Notes: generated by a model not told the origin, from the letters alone. Positions 1 through 9,735 are shown, numbered from the stretch's first letter. The stretch: DNA of 64,000 nt from Thermoplasmata archaeon (GCA_003552585.1 PUNK01000010.1:1-64000); one strand, 5' to 3'. Program-made: numbers and translations.

Positions 1-3000
1 ATATCGTCAGCAAAGCCCCTAAAAGGGTCATCGCTGTGATCGTGATATTCACATTGATCATGGGTTACTTCGCCTCGGGCATGGAGATGGATACGGACGA
101 GGCACATTTCGAACCGGAATCGGATAAGCAAGAATACATGAAAACGGTCAGGGAAAGCTTTGGCAGAGAGGAGATAGAGAGAGATACGGTTCAGGTGGTA
201 TTTTCAGGGTTAGAAAGTGATGTTTTTACCGTTGACGTGATGGAGGACATGCTGGCCTTCGAAAAAGCGATCCAAGAAGATGAAAAGGTAAATCGCACCC
301 TTCTTCGGACTTTCGATATGCCTGACGCGGTAAGTACACTTGCCAGTACCTTTTTGACTGCGGACAGGATCTGTACGCTTGAGGGCTCTGTGATCCAGCA
401 GGCCATGGCAACACAGGATATCCGCGCAACCGCTGAGAATCAGACGAGGATGAACGAGTACATGAACAGTTCCTTCAGTATGAATATGTATCTGATGAGT
501 ACATTCATGGAATCTGAGTCTTTACTGGCTCTACAGGGCTCTAACATGACTTTCGCATCTATGGCTCAGATCATATCCGAACCCGACTATTGGGGGTACA
601 CTCAGCAGTATGAAAAAGATTTTCTAAACCTAACGATGGTCCTTGCCAATGAATCGATAGACCATACTCAGGTATCATTGTTCATAGACAATTGGTTAGA
701 AAAAATGGAAGGTACCGTCATCCAACAAACCCCTTTCTACGACCTAATCCAGGGAACGGATCTTATCTTACAAGATGAGGTTGGAACGGAAAACAAAACA
801 ACTGCAAGGATGATGACCGTCACTTTTTTCTCCATCCCAGAACCCATGGGTAATCTTCAGGATCCCGGTGATACAGGTGGGGGATCACTCACACCCCATA
901 TGAGTCATGAAGAAAAAATGGAGAGATTAGGTGAGCTCACTGATGACGATATTAAAGAAACTGTATCTCATCTGGTCGATTACGATCAAACTCCATTAAA
1001 TGAGGCCATCGAATTCGGAGAAAACAACCTTGAACTGAGTATAAAAGAAACAGAAAGCGGCATAGATCATCTATCGAGCTTGAATCATACCCTCGAAATC
1101 GCCATAGAGTTGAACGAACAGTTAGGAAACGATTGGACCATCAGGAAGATCAGTAACGCTCGCCAGGTGGTGTCAGAGAATAAAACCATGGTTGAGGATT
1201 CTAGCGAAGGATACCTTCAGATGAAGATCATGATCCAAGAATCCGAGAGATTCGGTCAGATATTAGGTGGTATGGAAGGAGCGATCAATCGAACCGTCAG
1301 CAAGGACTTCTCACCAACGGATGACCCTGCATCAATCGTTGCTGAAAGCTCTATCGCCATAGTGTTCATGGATCCCGAGATCGATAGGGATGAAAGATTA
1401 GAAGCCCAAAGAAGACTCATCGATATAGCGGAGGATATATCGGATCATTCGAAGGTCAGGGTTTTCGGCATACAGCTCATGTTAGACGAGATAAATGAAA
1501 GTGCCGATAGGAGTTTGAATCAGCTATTACCCATAGCTTTCATACTCGTTGTGATCATCCTATTCATCATCTTCCGCTCATTGGTGGAAACCGTTCTTAG
1601 CCTTGGAACCCTTGCAATAGCCATCATTTGGGCCTTCGGCTTCGGTGTGATGTTGGGATACACGTTCAATCCTATGATAGTAGCGGTCCCCATCCTGATC
1701 ACAGGTCTGGTCATCGATTACGGGATACACATGGTTATGAGATATAGGGAGGAAAAGGGAAAAGGAAATACACCTAGTGTATCAAGTAAAACTACTATAA
1801 TGACCGTGGGTGCTGCTCTTTTCCTTACAAGTTTCACCACCGCAGTCGGTTTCATCTCCAACCGATTGAGCGATCTTGAAGCGATGCAGCAGTTCGGAAC
1901 TTTAGCCGCTGTTGGCATAATATCCAGTTTTGTATTGATGACCACTTTCCTACCTGCAGTCATCCAGGTTCTCGATGATAGAAACGCTGATAGGAACAAC
2001 AAAAAGAAAAAGAAGAGAAAGTTGACTAGGATAGCAGAAAAACATGGTTCAGATATCGTCAGTAGCATATTGAGTAAGTCAACCGATGCCTCTGACAAAC
2101 ATCCATGGATAGTATTGATCGTAGTGGTGATAATAACCAGTTCTGCCGCTATCGGTGCTTTGAATCTAGATACCACATTCAATATAGAGGATTTCTTGCC
2201 GGAAGATCAGCCTCAGAGTCAGAACTTGCTCTTCGTCTCGAGAAATTTCGATGTGGCTGAATCACATGCATATATATTAACAGAAGACCAAGATATCGAT
2301 TCTAGTGAATACCTTTACGCCGTCAGAAACACCACTATCAACATTGGTGGTTTAGAATTGGTGGGGAGGGATAACGGAAGTGTACACTCACCTCTTTCGG
2401 TTGTACAAACATATGGTATGGCAGCCAGGGGTACGGATGAATACAACGAAACCATCGTTGAGATCTTCGCAGCGAGTGATACAAACGATGATGGTGTCCC
2501 CAATCAAAACGTGACCGTTTTATACGACCTACTTTTCGAATTCCACGAGAGCAGAGATGCGGCCATGAGTGTACTTAACCGAACAGAAGTTGCTCCGGGA
2601 GTGTACACATATCAAAAAGGATTGATACGTCTGCTGGAGGATGCCGAAACCCTTACGGCGGATATAGATAAAGCCGCTGTCCTTGAAGAAGAGCTGGAAG
2701 GAGCGGTTGCACCTCTGAGGGATGCAGGATTCACTGCAAAGATAACCAGTTCGACCATGATCGCACAGGAAACTACAGCGGAACTAAATCAAACACAAAG
2801 ACAGTCTTTGATAGCCACCATGATAATAGTTGCAATAACACTCACCATCGTATTCTACATGAACGACCGATCGTTGGTTCTCGGAGTGATCACCACATTA
2901 CCCGTGGCCATGATAACCATATGGGTCCTGGGAACCATGTACCTCTTCGGTATACCTTTGAACGTCATGACGGTTACCATCACCGCTTTGACCGTTGGGA

Positions 3001-3293
3001 TGGGCGTCGATTATAGCATCCACATATCGCATAGGTTCCTTGAGGAACGTTCAAGATCGGAAAATGATCTATACCAAGCCATGCACAATACGGTGCAGAA
3101 CACAGGGGCGGGCATATTCGGTTCCGCCACCACAACCATAGCTGCCTTTGGAGTCATATGGACCTCGGATATACCGCCTATATCCCAGTTCGGAGGTATC
3201 ACTGCACTAGCCATGCTTTACAGCTTCATCGCCGCGGTATTCATCCTTCCGGCTGCACTGATGGTTTGGGCTAAGTATCATCATCCAAAGTAA
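1..3293 (+). CDS. RND/MMPL-type exporter, 5' end cut by window edge
   Basis: This is a membrane transporter of the RND superfamily, probably the archaeal/bacterial HAE3-MMPL branch, which moves hydrophobic compounds or lipids using the ion gradient. The reading frame is open from the first base, and the residues before the first GTG (base 36) read as the start of TM1, so the true start lies upstream. Visible are TM1, a large extracytoplasmic domain of about 460 residues, a TM2-TM6 bundle (bases about 1515-1990), a basic cytoplasmic linker rich in Lys, then a second half with TM7 (about 2100), another loop and TM8-TM12 (about 2810-3280). Both halves carry the GxxxDYxIH motif (VIDYGIH and GVDYSIH), which marks the internal duplication. 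Substrate is unknown. Confidence 0.88.
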   Translation, partial: IVSKAPKRVIAVIVIFTLIMGYFASGMEMDTDEAHFEPESDKQEYMKTVRESFGREEIERDTVQVVFSGLESDVFTVDVMEDMLAFEKAIQEDEKVNRTLLRTFDMPDAVSTLASTFLTADRICTLEGSVIQQAMATQDIRATAENQTRMNEYMNSSFSMNMYLMSTFMESESLLALQGSNMTFASMAQIISEPDYWGYTQQYEKDFLNLTMVLANESIDHTQVSLFIDNWLEKMEGTVIQQTPFYDLIQGTDLILQDEVGTENKTTARMMTVTFFSIPEPMGNLQDPGDTGGGSLTPHMSHEEKMERLGELTDDDIKETVSHLVDYDQTPLNEAIEFGENNLELSIKETESGIDHLSSLNHTLEIAIELNEQLGNDWTIRKISNARQVVSENKTMVEDSSEGYLQMKIMIQESERFGQILGGMEGAINRTVSKDFSPTDDPASIVAESSIAIVFMDPEIDRDERLEAQRRLIDIAEDISDHSKVRVFGIQLMLDEINESADRSLNQLLPIAFILVVIILFIIFRSLVETVLSLGTLAIAIIWAFGFGVMLGYTFNPMIVAVPILITGLVIDYGIHMVMRYREEKGKGNTPSVSSKTTIMTVGAALFLTSFTTAVGFISNRLSDLEAMQQFGTLAAVGIISSFVLMTTFLPAVIQVLDDRNADRNNKKKKKRKLTRIAEKHGSDIVSSILSKSTDASDKHPWIVLIVVVIITSSAAIGALNLDTTFNIEDFLPEDQPQSQNLLFVSRNFDVAESHAYILTEDQDIDSSEYLYAVRNTTINIGGLELVGRDNGSVHSPLSVVQTYGMAARGTDEYNETIVEIFAASDTNDDGVPNQNVTVLYDLLFEFHESRDAAMSVLNRTEVAPGVYTYQKGLIRLLEDAETLTADIDKAAVLEEELEGAVAPLRDAGFTAKITSSTMIAQETTAELNQTQRQSLIATMIIVAITLTIVFYMNDRSLVLGVITTLPVAMITIWVLGTMYLFGIPLNVMTVTITALTVGMGVDYSIHISHRFLEERSRSENDLYQAMHNTVQNTGAGIFGSATTTIAAFGVIWTSDIPPISQFGGITALAMLYSFIAAVFILPAALMVWAKYHHPK

Positions 3294-3461
3294 TCAAATA
3301 GCTAGCGTATTTAGATAGATACCTTTCATCTAACTCCTGGAACCATCGGCTAAGATATCGAATAAAGCGATGCTCTATATATAATCATATTTGCTATTTA
3401 CTCAGTCCACAAGGGAAATGCTAGATGGTTTTTTTCCAGTATATTATCTCTAGGGGTTACC

Positions 3462-3905
3462 ATGGTACCCAATGTAGTCACTCGAAACATTAAGATCGTG
3501 ATCCCTCCCCTACTGAACCTCTGGATATGCGGGGCCTTGTTTTTGCATGTGATGGGGGGTGTTATGGGATACTATGACGATGTCTGGTGGTGGGATCATC
3601 TCACCCATTCCATCTCCGCGGCCCTGATAAGTATACTTGGTTTCACTGTGCTGCTTACCATAACCAGACTCTCTAAATCATTATATATCCCACCCAAGGT
3701 CATACCCGTGATGATATTGGTGTTCATACTAGCAACCGGTGTGATATGGGAGGTTTTCGAGTTCTTCTCCGATCAGTTGCTGGGAACGAATATGCAGTAC
3801 GGTCTTCACGATACCGTTTATGATATGATATATAATATATATGGAGCCCTGTTCGCCTCCGTCATCGGTTATCGATACTTCCTGTCCGAATATTGGAAGC
3901 ATTGA
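3462..3905 (+). CDS. Small DUF2238/YjdF-like membrane protein
   Basis: A 147-residue integral membrane protein with about four hydrophobic helices. A WWWDHLTHS motif follows the first helix. A WEVFEF motif and a later HDTVYDMIYN motif sit in the second half. Together these conserved polar clusters resemble the DUF2238/YjdF group of small membrane proteins, whose function is unknown. The ATG start follows an AT-rich leader with a TATA-like stretch at about 3372-3381. It lies 168 bp after the exporter on the same strand and converges on the response-regulator remnant. No role can be assigned; the family match is by motif pattern only. Confidence 0.6.
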   Translation: MVPNVVTRNIKIVIPPLLNLWICGALFLHVMGGVMGYYDDVWWWDHLTHSISAALISILGFTVLLTITRLSKSLYIPPKVIPVMILVFILATGVIWEVFEFFSDQLLGTNMQYGLHDTVYDMIYNIYGALFASVIGYRYFLSEYWKH

Positions 3906-4046
3906 CGAGTTGTCTTCGATAAGAAGTAAAAAGAACAACTACGAGATCATTCAGATTGCATTTAAGAAATTCTAAAATAATCATATATATCATATATACA
4001 AAATATTTTCGACCCATCTACGAAGTACTCATGTTATAACTATTCA

Positions 4047-4485
4047 CTAATCCATCACTTCTGCAGGTACATTGATATCGAACCAATAATCCTTGATGGA
4101 TTTCACCATGTTGATGAGATCACTGTGATTTACCGGCTTGACCAAATATGAATTAGCACCCAGCCTATAGCTTTTGAGTATATCTTTATTCTGGGATGAT
4201 GATGACAAAATGATTACGGGAATATGACTGAGCTGGTCCTGCCCTCTAACCCATTCTAAAATTTCAAAACCTGATTTCCCTGGTAGTTTTAGATCCAGGA
4301 TCAATATGTCAGGGGGGGCCATCGCCATCATCAGAAATGGTTTCATCCAATCTAGAAAGTGCTTCGTCTCCATTGGTTGCCGAACTTAAGTTAACGGGCG
4401 CATCCAATTTATCGAAAGCATGCTTTACCAGTAGTGCGTCGTTGGGGTCATCCTCCACCAACAATATCGATTTCCTATCGTTTAT
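4047..4485 (-). pseudogene. Frameshifted Rcp1-like response regulator
   Basis: A stand-alone receiver-domain protein of about 145 residues, of the kind that often follows a PAS histidine kinase. The N-terminal half (ILLVEDDPND, acidic pocket) is in one frame and the C-terminal half (LILDLKLPGKSGF with the phosphoacceptor Asp, then LSSSS and the LVKP lysine) is in another. The switch is a run of seven C on the coding strand (4312-4318). With six C the two halves fuse perfectly; with seven the first frame meets TGA at once. No ATG, GTG or TTG lies where the start should be: an ATA (4483-4485) sits 7 nt after the GGAGGT formed by the last kinase codons. The gene is 4 nt behind the kinase. It may be a decaying gene, a site of programmed slippage, or an assembly error plus an AUA start. 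Confidence 0.75.
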
Positions 4486-4489
4486 CCTA

Positions 4490-6757
4490 TCAACCTCCGG
4501 CAGCTTTTTTCAATTCAATCCAAAATGTGCTACCCCTTTCCGGTGTCGATGAGAACCCATATTTACCATCCAGCTTTTCTATCGCTTTCTTAACTATAGC
4601 AAGGCCTACACCAGTACCAGGATAGCTTTCAACACCGTGTAGACGGTTGAACATTTCGAATATCTTTACCCTGTCCTCTTCTTCTATGCCTATACCGTTA
4701 TCTTCTATGTACAATTTAACATTATCGCATGAAGACTCGGACCAAATATTTATCTTAGGATTTCTTCCTTGAGGAACGAACTTGATCGCATTTGATATAA
4801 TATTGAAGACGATCTGTTCCAATAACGTGTTCGTGGCCATCACCTCATGTAATGGCATTTTAACATTGATCATTGCGTTCTGTTCTTTTATCTTCTTCTC
4901 CATCTGCTTTAAAACCACATCCACAGTCTCTTGTATTCCGCATGGCTTCAATTTCACGTCATCTGTAGATAATTTCGAATAATTCAATAAATCCTGAATC
5001 AGTTTGTCCATCCACTCTGCAGCCCTGGTCATCCTTTTTATCAGGTCTATGCTGTCCTCATCTAGTACTTCTGTCTTTTCACCCAGCAATATAGTGCCAA
5101 AGCCCTGTATAGCTCTCAAAGGTGCTCTCAGATCATGGGAAACAGTATAAGTGAATGACTTCAGTTCTTCGTTCTTTTCCTGCAGCTCCGAAGTTCTTTT
5201 TTCCACAAGTTCTTCAAGCTGGTTCTGGTACCTTTTTAGCTCTTTCTCATATTCCTTTTTCTCAGTAACATCTATCAAAATTCCTTCCAATATCTCAGGT
5301 TCTTTTTCATGATATTCAACTGCTCTTCCTCTTTCCCAAATCCACTTTTCTTCATCTTTTGAAGTTATTATCCTGTATTCTATCTTGAAGCTCTCTCCAT
5401 ATTTGACCGCTTTTTGAATTTCCCTTCGTACATAATCCCTGTCTTCTGGATGAATCAACTCATTGTAGGTTATTACTTTGTTCAACACATCTTCGATCAC
5501 ATAACCCGTCAATTCTTCAAAATCCTTACTAAGAAATTCCATAGTCCAATCTTCGTCGTTCTTGCAGCGATAGGTGGTACCAGGAATGTTCTCTATCAAA
5601 GTTGAAAGAGAACGATTTATTTCTTTGAGGGCTTTTTCTTTTATTTTCCTCCCTGTGATATCTTCCACCAAGCCTATCCCTGCATAAATTTCACCATCTT
5701 CGTTCCTCATGCCCTTGAAAATGGTCCTGATGATTGATTTTTTTCCAGCTGTTACTGATTTATATTCGCCTTCGTAGTAACCCTCACCCTTTTCTAAGGA
5801 CCATTTTACTTCTCTACCAATCTCTTGATCCTCTAAATCATTCATCATATCTAAACCGATCAATGCCTCTCTAGAAGAACCTATGATATCCAAAAATTTT
5901 TCATTACAATCTGTTATTACTCCTTCGTTATCATAGTGAAATGTTCCCAGAGGAGTTTCATAAAACAGACTCTTATATAGTTCTTCACTCTTTCTCAGTT
6001 CCTTTTCAGCAAGCTTCCTCTTTGTTATGTCCAAACTGACTTCTACTAATCTGTAGATCTGCCCATCTTCATCTTTTACAGGATTAGCTGTTATCAACCA
6101 GTATCTGCCATCTGGTGATTGTACTTGGCCATACTTAATCTCGCCTGTTTTGTATGCTAAAACAACAGGACAGTCAATGCAGGGCTCTTCTTCATCACCC
6201 CATACCTTGTAGCACTTTTCCCCAACTAGATCTTCGGGGTGCTTACCAACAGAATCTGCTGCTGCCTTATTGGCATATAAAACTTCATATTCTCTTCCGT
6301 GATAGATCACATGCTCGACTGTGCTGTCAAGGATCCTGCGTTTCTCACTCTCCGACTTCCTTAATGATTCTACATTGCGATAATTTTCTACTGCTTGAAC
6401 TATGATCTTGGCAAGAAGACTGTATCCCACTTCTGAAGAGATTTCTTTTTGGATATACCTGTTTGCTCCAAGGTTCAATGCATCTATGATCACATCCTCC
6501 TCTCCTTCTCTAGTCATCATGATAAAAGGTATGTCCATCCTTCTTTCTTCCCTAAGAACCCTTAAAAAATCTATCCCATCCATTCCTTTCAACTGGTTGC
6601 TAGATACAACAGCATCGTATTCAAATCTATCTAGTAGATGCAAGGCCTCTTCTGCAGAAGTTGAAGTGTGCACTTGAAAATCATCATCAATCCTTTCAAG
6701 AAGGGATTTTGCTTGCCTCGAAATTGAGGGATCATCATCTATAAATAATATCTCCAT
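4490..6757 (-). CDS. Hybrid-like histidine kinase: pseudo-receiver, three PAS, HisKA-HATPase
   Basis: A cytoplasmic sensor kinase of about 755 residues with no membrane segments. Domains in order: receiver-like domain (1-125), three PAS domains (about 140-250, 260-375, 385-500) ending in the usual D-T/I-T-x-R/K-K linkers, a short coiled coil, a HisKA helix with SHDLRAPL (phosphorylatable His541), and HATPase_c with N box NIISNAIKF, DNGIGI and a TGVGLAIVKK G2 box. The receiver keeps the acidic pocket (IDDD) and the late Lys (IQK), but its phosphoacceptor Asp is Ser53, so it is probably not phosphorylated. I chose ATG 6757 rather than TTG 6766: a TATA-like TATTTAATT lies about 25 nt upstream. 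The broken receiver gene follows 4 nt after the stop and would be its natural partner. The signal is unknown. Confidence 0.88.
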   Translation of the reverse strand: MEILFIDDDPSISRQAKSLLERIDDDFQVHTSTSAEEALHLLDRFEYDAVVSSNQLKGMDGIDFLRVLREERRMDIPFIMMTREGEEDVIIDALNLGANRYIQKEISSEVGYSLLAKIIVQAVENYRNVESLRKSESEKRRILDSTVEHVIYHGREYEVLYANKAAADSVGKHPEDLVGEKCYKVWGDEEEPCIDCPVVLAYKTGEIKYGQVQSPDGRYWLITANPVKDEDGQIYRLVEVSLDITKRKLAEKELRKSEELYKSLFYETPLGTFHYDNEGVITDCNEKFLDIIGSSREALIGLDMMNDLEDQEIGREVKWSLEKGEGYYEGEYKSVTAGKKSIIRTIFKGMRNEDGEIYAGIGLVEDITGRKIKEKALKEINRSLSTLIENIPGTTYRCKNDEDWTMEFLSKDFEELTGYVIEDVLNKVITYNELIHPEDRDYVRREIQKAVKYGESFKIEYRIITSKDEEKWIWERGRAVEYHEKEPEILEGILIDVTEKKEYEKELKRYQNQLEELVEKRTSELQEKNEELKSFTYTVSHDLRAPLRAIQGFGTILLGEKTEVLDEDSIDLIKRMTRAAEWMDKLIQDLLNYSKLSTDDVKLKPCGIQETVDVVLKQMEKKIKEQNAMINVKMPLHEVMATNTLLEQIVFNIISNAIKFVPQGRNPKINIWSESSCDNVKLYIEDNGIGIEEEDRVKIFEMFNRLHGVESYPGTGVGLAIVKKAIEKLDGKYGFSSTPERGSTFWIELKKAAGG

Positions 6758-7190
6758 GTCGAGCAATCCTTGGTTAATAATTAAATAGAGTCCTTATCTT
6801 ATTTCAATATTTCTGAATAAAATATGTCTTAATTGCTAAATATTTAAACACAAATGGATGAAGTGTTTGTGCAAAATACGATTTGATTGCAGATTAAAAT
6901 ATATACTTCAAAATTGGACAAAAATAATGTTCATCAGCTGAAAAGGAGGTTCGATATGAGATATAAACTAATTTTACATCCTATCTTGATTGAACATGAG
7001 CAGGAAGGTACTATAAATATAATAAAAAGACATGCATATATCAAAATAAAAATGTTCCTTTAATTTAGAACCATGATCTGCTCTGCTTGTGACTTATTAG
7101 ATATTGAAAAGTTTGAAATTTTCTACACCTTTACTAAGGGTAAATATTATAACCTTTAAAATTCGATAGTAGAACCATACGGTTGATAAT
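6758..7190. other. AT-rich divergent spacer between kinase and NosD-like gene
   Basis: About 430 bp, very AT-rich. It holds the kinase promoter region on the minus strand (TATTTAATT near 6778-6787), a TATA-like TTTAAAAT at 7155-7162 about 32 nt before the NosD-like ATG on the plus strand, and a short reading frame with a strong ribosome binding site (6956-7063, listed separately). I see no tRNA, repeat or further gene. Confidence 0.5.
6956..7063 (+). CDS. Possible 35-residue small protein
   Basis: A short frame beginning ATG AGA TAT AAA, preceded 5 nt upstream by a strong AAAGGAGGT Shine-Dalgarno sequence (6942-6950), ending TAA. The product would be a basic 35-residue peptide starting MRYKLILHPILIEHEQEG. 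I do not recognise it. The strong ribosome binding site is the only support. It could be a genuine microprotein, or the surviving 5' end of a larger gene lost from this AT-rich spacer. Confidence 0.3.
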   Translation: MRYKLILHPILIEHEQEGTINIIKRHAYIKIKMFL

Positions 7191-8216
7191 ATGTCAAATA
7201 GACTTTCCATATTTGCCATCACAATCATGCTAATTTCGATTTTGACTTTGCCAGCGATATATCATGATGCAACGAATCACAAACAAAATTTCGAACTATC
7301 ATATGAGAAAACGATAAATAATGAGCGAGAAGTTCGGGAGCCGATAAAGATAGATGGAAATGAAGACCTCGCTTTTCAGGCTGAATATAATGATTGGCCA
7401 GGGGATGGAAGTGAAGATGACCCCTATATAATTGAAGGGTACGAAATTAATGGAAAAGGATATGGTTATTGTATATCTTTGAATAATATTAATTCACACT
7501 TCAGATTGAAAAATAATCTTTTATATGACGCTTCGACAGGGATACATTTTTTAAATGTTCGAAACGGTATCATTAGAAATAATATCTGCGTGAACAACTA
7601 CAACGGTATATATATAATCGAATCTAGTGAAAATATCATCGAAAAAAACACTGTTGACTCGAAAAGTGATCTTGCAACATTCATAGATGCTTTAGGTATT
7701 ATGCTCAGATATTCGCACAACAACACGATTACATACAACAACGCCTCAAACAACGATGTTGGTTTTTTTCTTTCTTATTCTAATCACAATCTGGTAAGAC
7801 ATAACGTTATATCGAGTAATAGATGGTGGGGGATAGATATACTAGGGGATCACAATCTTCTATATCACAATATGCTTTTGAAAAACTCCAATCAAGCACG
7901 TGACAGAGGGGAAAACGAATGGGACGCCGGTGATCCTGAGGAAGATGGGAGAGGGGGGAACTATTGGTCAGATTACCAGGGAGCAGATAGAGGGGATGGG
8001 ATAGGGGACGAACCGTATAATATATCTGGAAAAACAAATCAAGATATGTACCCCTGGACAGATATACAAATCATGGAAGAGTGGATCAAAGAGGATGAAA
8101 TCGACCCTCGTTTTCGCTCTCGATACTTTTGGCTGATTCCCTTTATGGCTATTATTGCTGTTATAACAGTAGTCACCCTATTGGCATTAAGAGACAAGAA
8201 CTCACCAGGATATTGA
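7191..8216 (+). CDS. NosD-like parallel beta-helix surface protein
   Basis: A 341-residue exported protein. It has an N-terminal signal or anchor helix (about 5-24), a short charged region, then the entry motif WPGDGSEDDPYIIEGYEI typical of archaeal NosD/CASH-type right-handed beta helices. Repeated turns of about 22 residues follow with Asn ladders (NNLLYD, NNICVNN, NNTITYNN). The capping NYWSDYQGAD...GDGIGDEPY motif comes before a C-terminal TM helix (about 306-328) and a short basic tail, so the helix is displayed outside the cell. NosD proper is a periplasmic protein needed for copper loading of nitrous oxide reductase. Archaeal paralogues are usually general surface beta helices, and no nos gene is near. 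The start is supported by a TATA-like box at 7155-7162. Confidence 0.8.
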   Translation: MSNRLSIFAITIMLISILTLPAIYHDATNHKQNFELSYEKTINNEREVREPIKIDGNEDLAFQAEYNDWPGDGSEDDPYIIEGYEINGKGYGYCISLNNINSHFRLKNNLLYDASTGIHFLNVRNGIIRNNICVNNYNGIYIIESSENIIEKNTVDSKSDLATFIDALGIMLRYSHNNTITYNNASNNDVGFFLSYSNHNLVRHNVISSNRWWGIDILGDHNLLYHNMLLKNSNQARDRGENEWDAGDPEEDGRGGNYWSDYQGADRGDGIGDEPYNISGKTNQDMYPWTDIQIMEEWIKEDEIDPRFRSRYFWLIPFMAIIAVITVVTLLALRDKNSPGY

Positions 8217-8267
8217 AATCATAACTAGAGAAGGGGCCACTCAAGATGAGGGTGTACTATAGTAACA

Positions 8268-8276
8268 TTTTTATAC
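8268..8276 (+). promoter_or_regulatory. TATA box for Eis-like gene
   Basis: TTTTTATAC centred about 28 nt before ATG 8300. This spacing puts the transcription start at or next to the ATG, implying a leaderless mRNA, and is why the downstream ATG is preferred over ATG 8246, which lies upstream of the box. Confidence 0.5.
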
Positions 8277-8299
8277 TCCCAAACCAAACAACGGTCATT

Positions 8300-9523
8300 A
8301 TGATGTTGAGGGAATACAAGGGTAAAAAGGACAGAGAATCCGTACATAGAATCTGGAGAGAAGTTGGATGGATGAAGCCAGGTAAAGAAGAAAAAGTCAA
8401 TGACTTCGTAGAGTCTAGCGACCGTGCAATGTTAGCTGAACTAGATGGCAATCCCGAATCTATGGTTTTATCCTGGAAGGGGAAAATAGCTTATCTTGAT
8501 AACGACCTACCCTTGTCATGTATAGCCAGTGTTCTTACAAGCACGGTGGCAAAAAAAAGAGGACTCGCTGGTAAATTGACCGCAAAATGCATCAGTGAAG
8601 ATGCAGAGAACGGGGCTGCGGTTTCAGCTCTAGGTATATTTGACCAGGGTTTCTACAATCGTTTAGGGTTCGGAACAGGAACGTATGAACATTGGCTTTA
8701 TTTTGATCCCGCTAGCTTGGAAGTACCTATACCGGATACCCCCGAGAGACTTAAAGATAAGGATTGGAAAGAGATACACCAGTCTAGAGTTGAGAGAAAG
8801 AATGTTCATGGAAGATGCAACATAATCTCACCTCATTATACACGCACGGAGCTGAAATGGTCAGATGATATATTGATGCTTGGCTACTTTAAAGGAAAAA
8901 AGATCTCTCATCATGTTGTCCTTAGAGTAGAAAACTTCGAAGATGGGCCTTACGTTGTCAAATGGATGTCATTCAAAACACGTGAACAGTTCTTGGAACT
9001 AATGGGCATATTAAAGAGCTTAGAGGATCAGATCAAGATTATAGTTATGAGGGAACCTCCAGGTATAATTCTGCAAGATTTTCTTCAAAGACCGTTTAGA
9101 TACAGACAGATCACAAAAAAATCCAAGTTTGAAAATAAGATGATAGCTACTGCTTACTGGCAGGTAAGAATTCTCGATCTGAATAGGTGCCTTGAGAAAA
9201 CTTCTTTACAAGGAGAGGAGGTTCGATTCAACCTAAAACTTTATGACCCCATAGATAAGATTCTACCATCTGATTCAAATTGGAGAGGTATAGGAGGAAA
9301 GTATGTAATAACCCTTGGTCCTCGATCGTCAGCTCGAAAAGGCCACAAAAAAAGTTTGCCTACACTGACTGCATCGGTAGGTTCTTTTAGCAGGATGTGG
9401 CTTGGAGTGGCTCCAGCTACGTCATTAGCCATGACTGACGAGATGGAAGGTCCCAGACTACTTTTAGAAAAGCTAGACAGGGCGATTTCCGTTCCGGAAC
9501 CACATACCGATTGGGATTTCTAG
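8300..9523 (+). CDS. Eis-like GNAT N-acetyltransferase
   Basis: A protein of about 407 residues resembling the Eis (enhanced intracellular survival) group: an N-terminal GNAT fold, a second GNAT-like half and a C-terminal SCP2-like domain. Visible are the acceptor-side motif CIASVLTSTVAKKRGLAGKL, matching the GNAT acetyl-CoA binding loop (V-x-T-x-x-x-x-R-G-x-x), the FYNRLGFGTG segment typical of Eis-like proteins, and a C-terminal region ending WDF, where the terminal carboxylate can serve as catalytic base in Eis. Members acetylate amines on proteins or small molecules; the substrate here is unknown. An in-frame ATG at 8246 would add 18 residues, but the TATA box at 8268-8276 favours 8300. 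It converges on P1. Confidence 0.8.
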   Translation: MMLREYKGKKDRESVHRIWREVGWMKPGKEEKVNDFVESSDRAMLAELDGNPESMVLSWKGKIAYLDNDLPLSCIASVLTSTVAKKRGLAGKLTAKCISEDAENGAAVSALGIFDQGFYNRLGFGTGTYEHWLYFDPASLEVPIPDTPERLKDKDWKEIHQSRVERKNVHGRCNIISPHYTRTELKWSDDILMLGYFKGKKISHHVVLRVENFEDGPYVVKWMSFKTREQFLELMGILKSLEDQIKIIVMREPPGIILQDFLQRPFRYRQITKKSKFENKMIATAYWQVRILDLNRCLEKTSLQGEEVRFNLKLYDPIDKILPSDSNWRGIGGKYVITLGPRSSARKGHKKSLPTLTASVGSFSRMWLGVAPATSLAMTDEMEGPRLLLEKLDRAISVPEPHTDWDF

Positions 9524-9735
9524 AGATCCGTTATAAATCGAAGTAAGGAAAAGGTTTATATATCAGATATAACGTATACACATTAACGGGTAGAATATAA
9601 TAGGATTACGAAATCACATATCACGATAATTTCTCCTCCTCTTTTTTCTTTTTAACACCCTGATAACAAAATGAAGATAGTTTATTGAATTCTATTTTTG
9701 GCAAATTATTGGGGTTTCAGGTATGAAGTAATAAT

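Noticed and set aside
4337-4552. Plus-strand reading frames opposite the receiver and kinase genes
   Set aside because: They mirror conserved receiver and ATPase motifs on the other strand and have no recognisable features.
7191-8216. Reading the NosD-like gene as evidence of denitrification
   Set aside because: No nosZ or other nos gene is present; beta-helix proteins of this type are common archaeal surface proteins without that role.
8246-8299. Upstream start of the Eis-like protein
   Set aside because: A TATA box lies inside this stretch at the right distance for the ATG at 8300, and the extra residues do not fit the GNAT start.
9550-9600. TATA-like TTTATATAT near 9555 as promoter of a small RNA
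   Set aside because: No structured sequence or reading frame follows; AT-rich spacers here contain many such strings.
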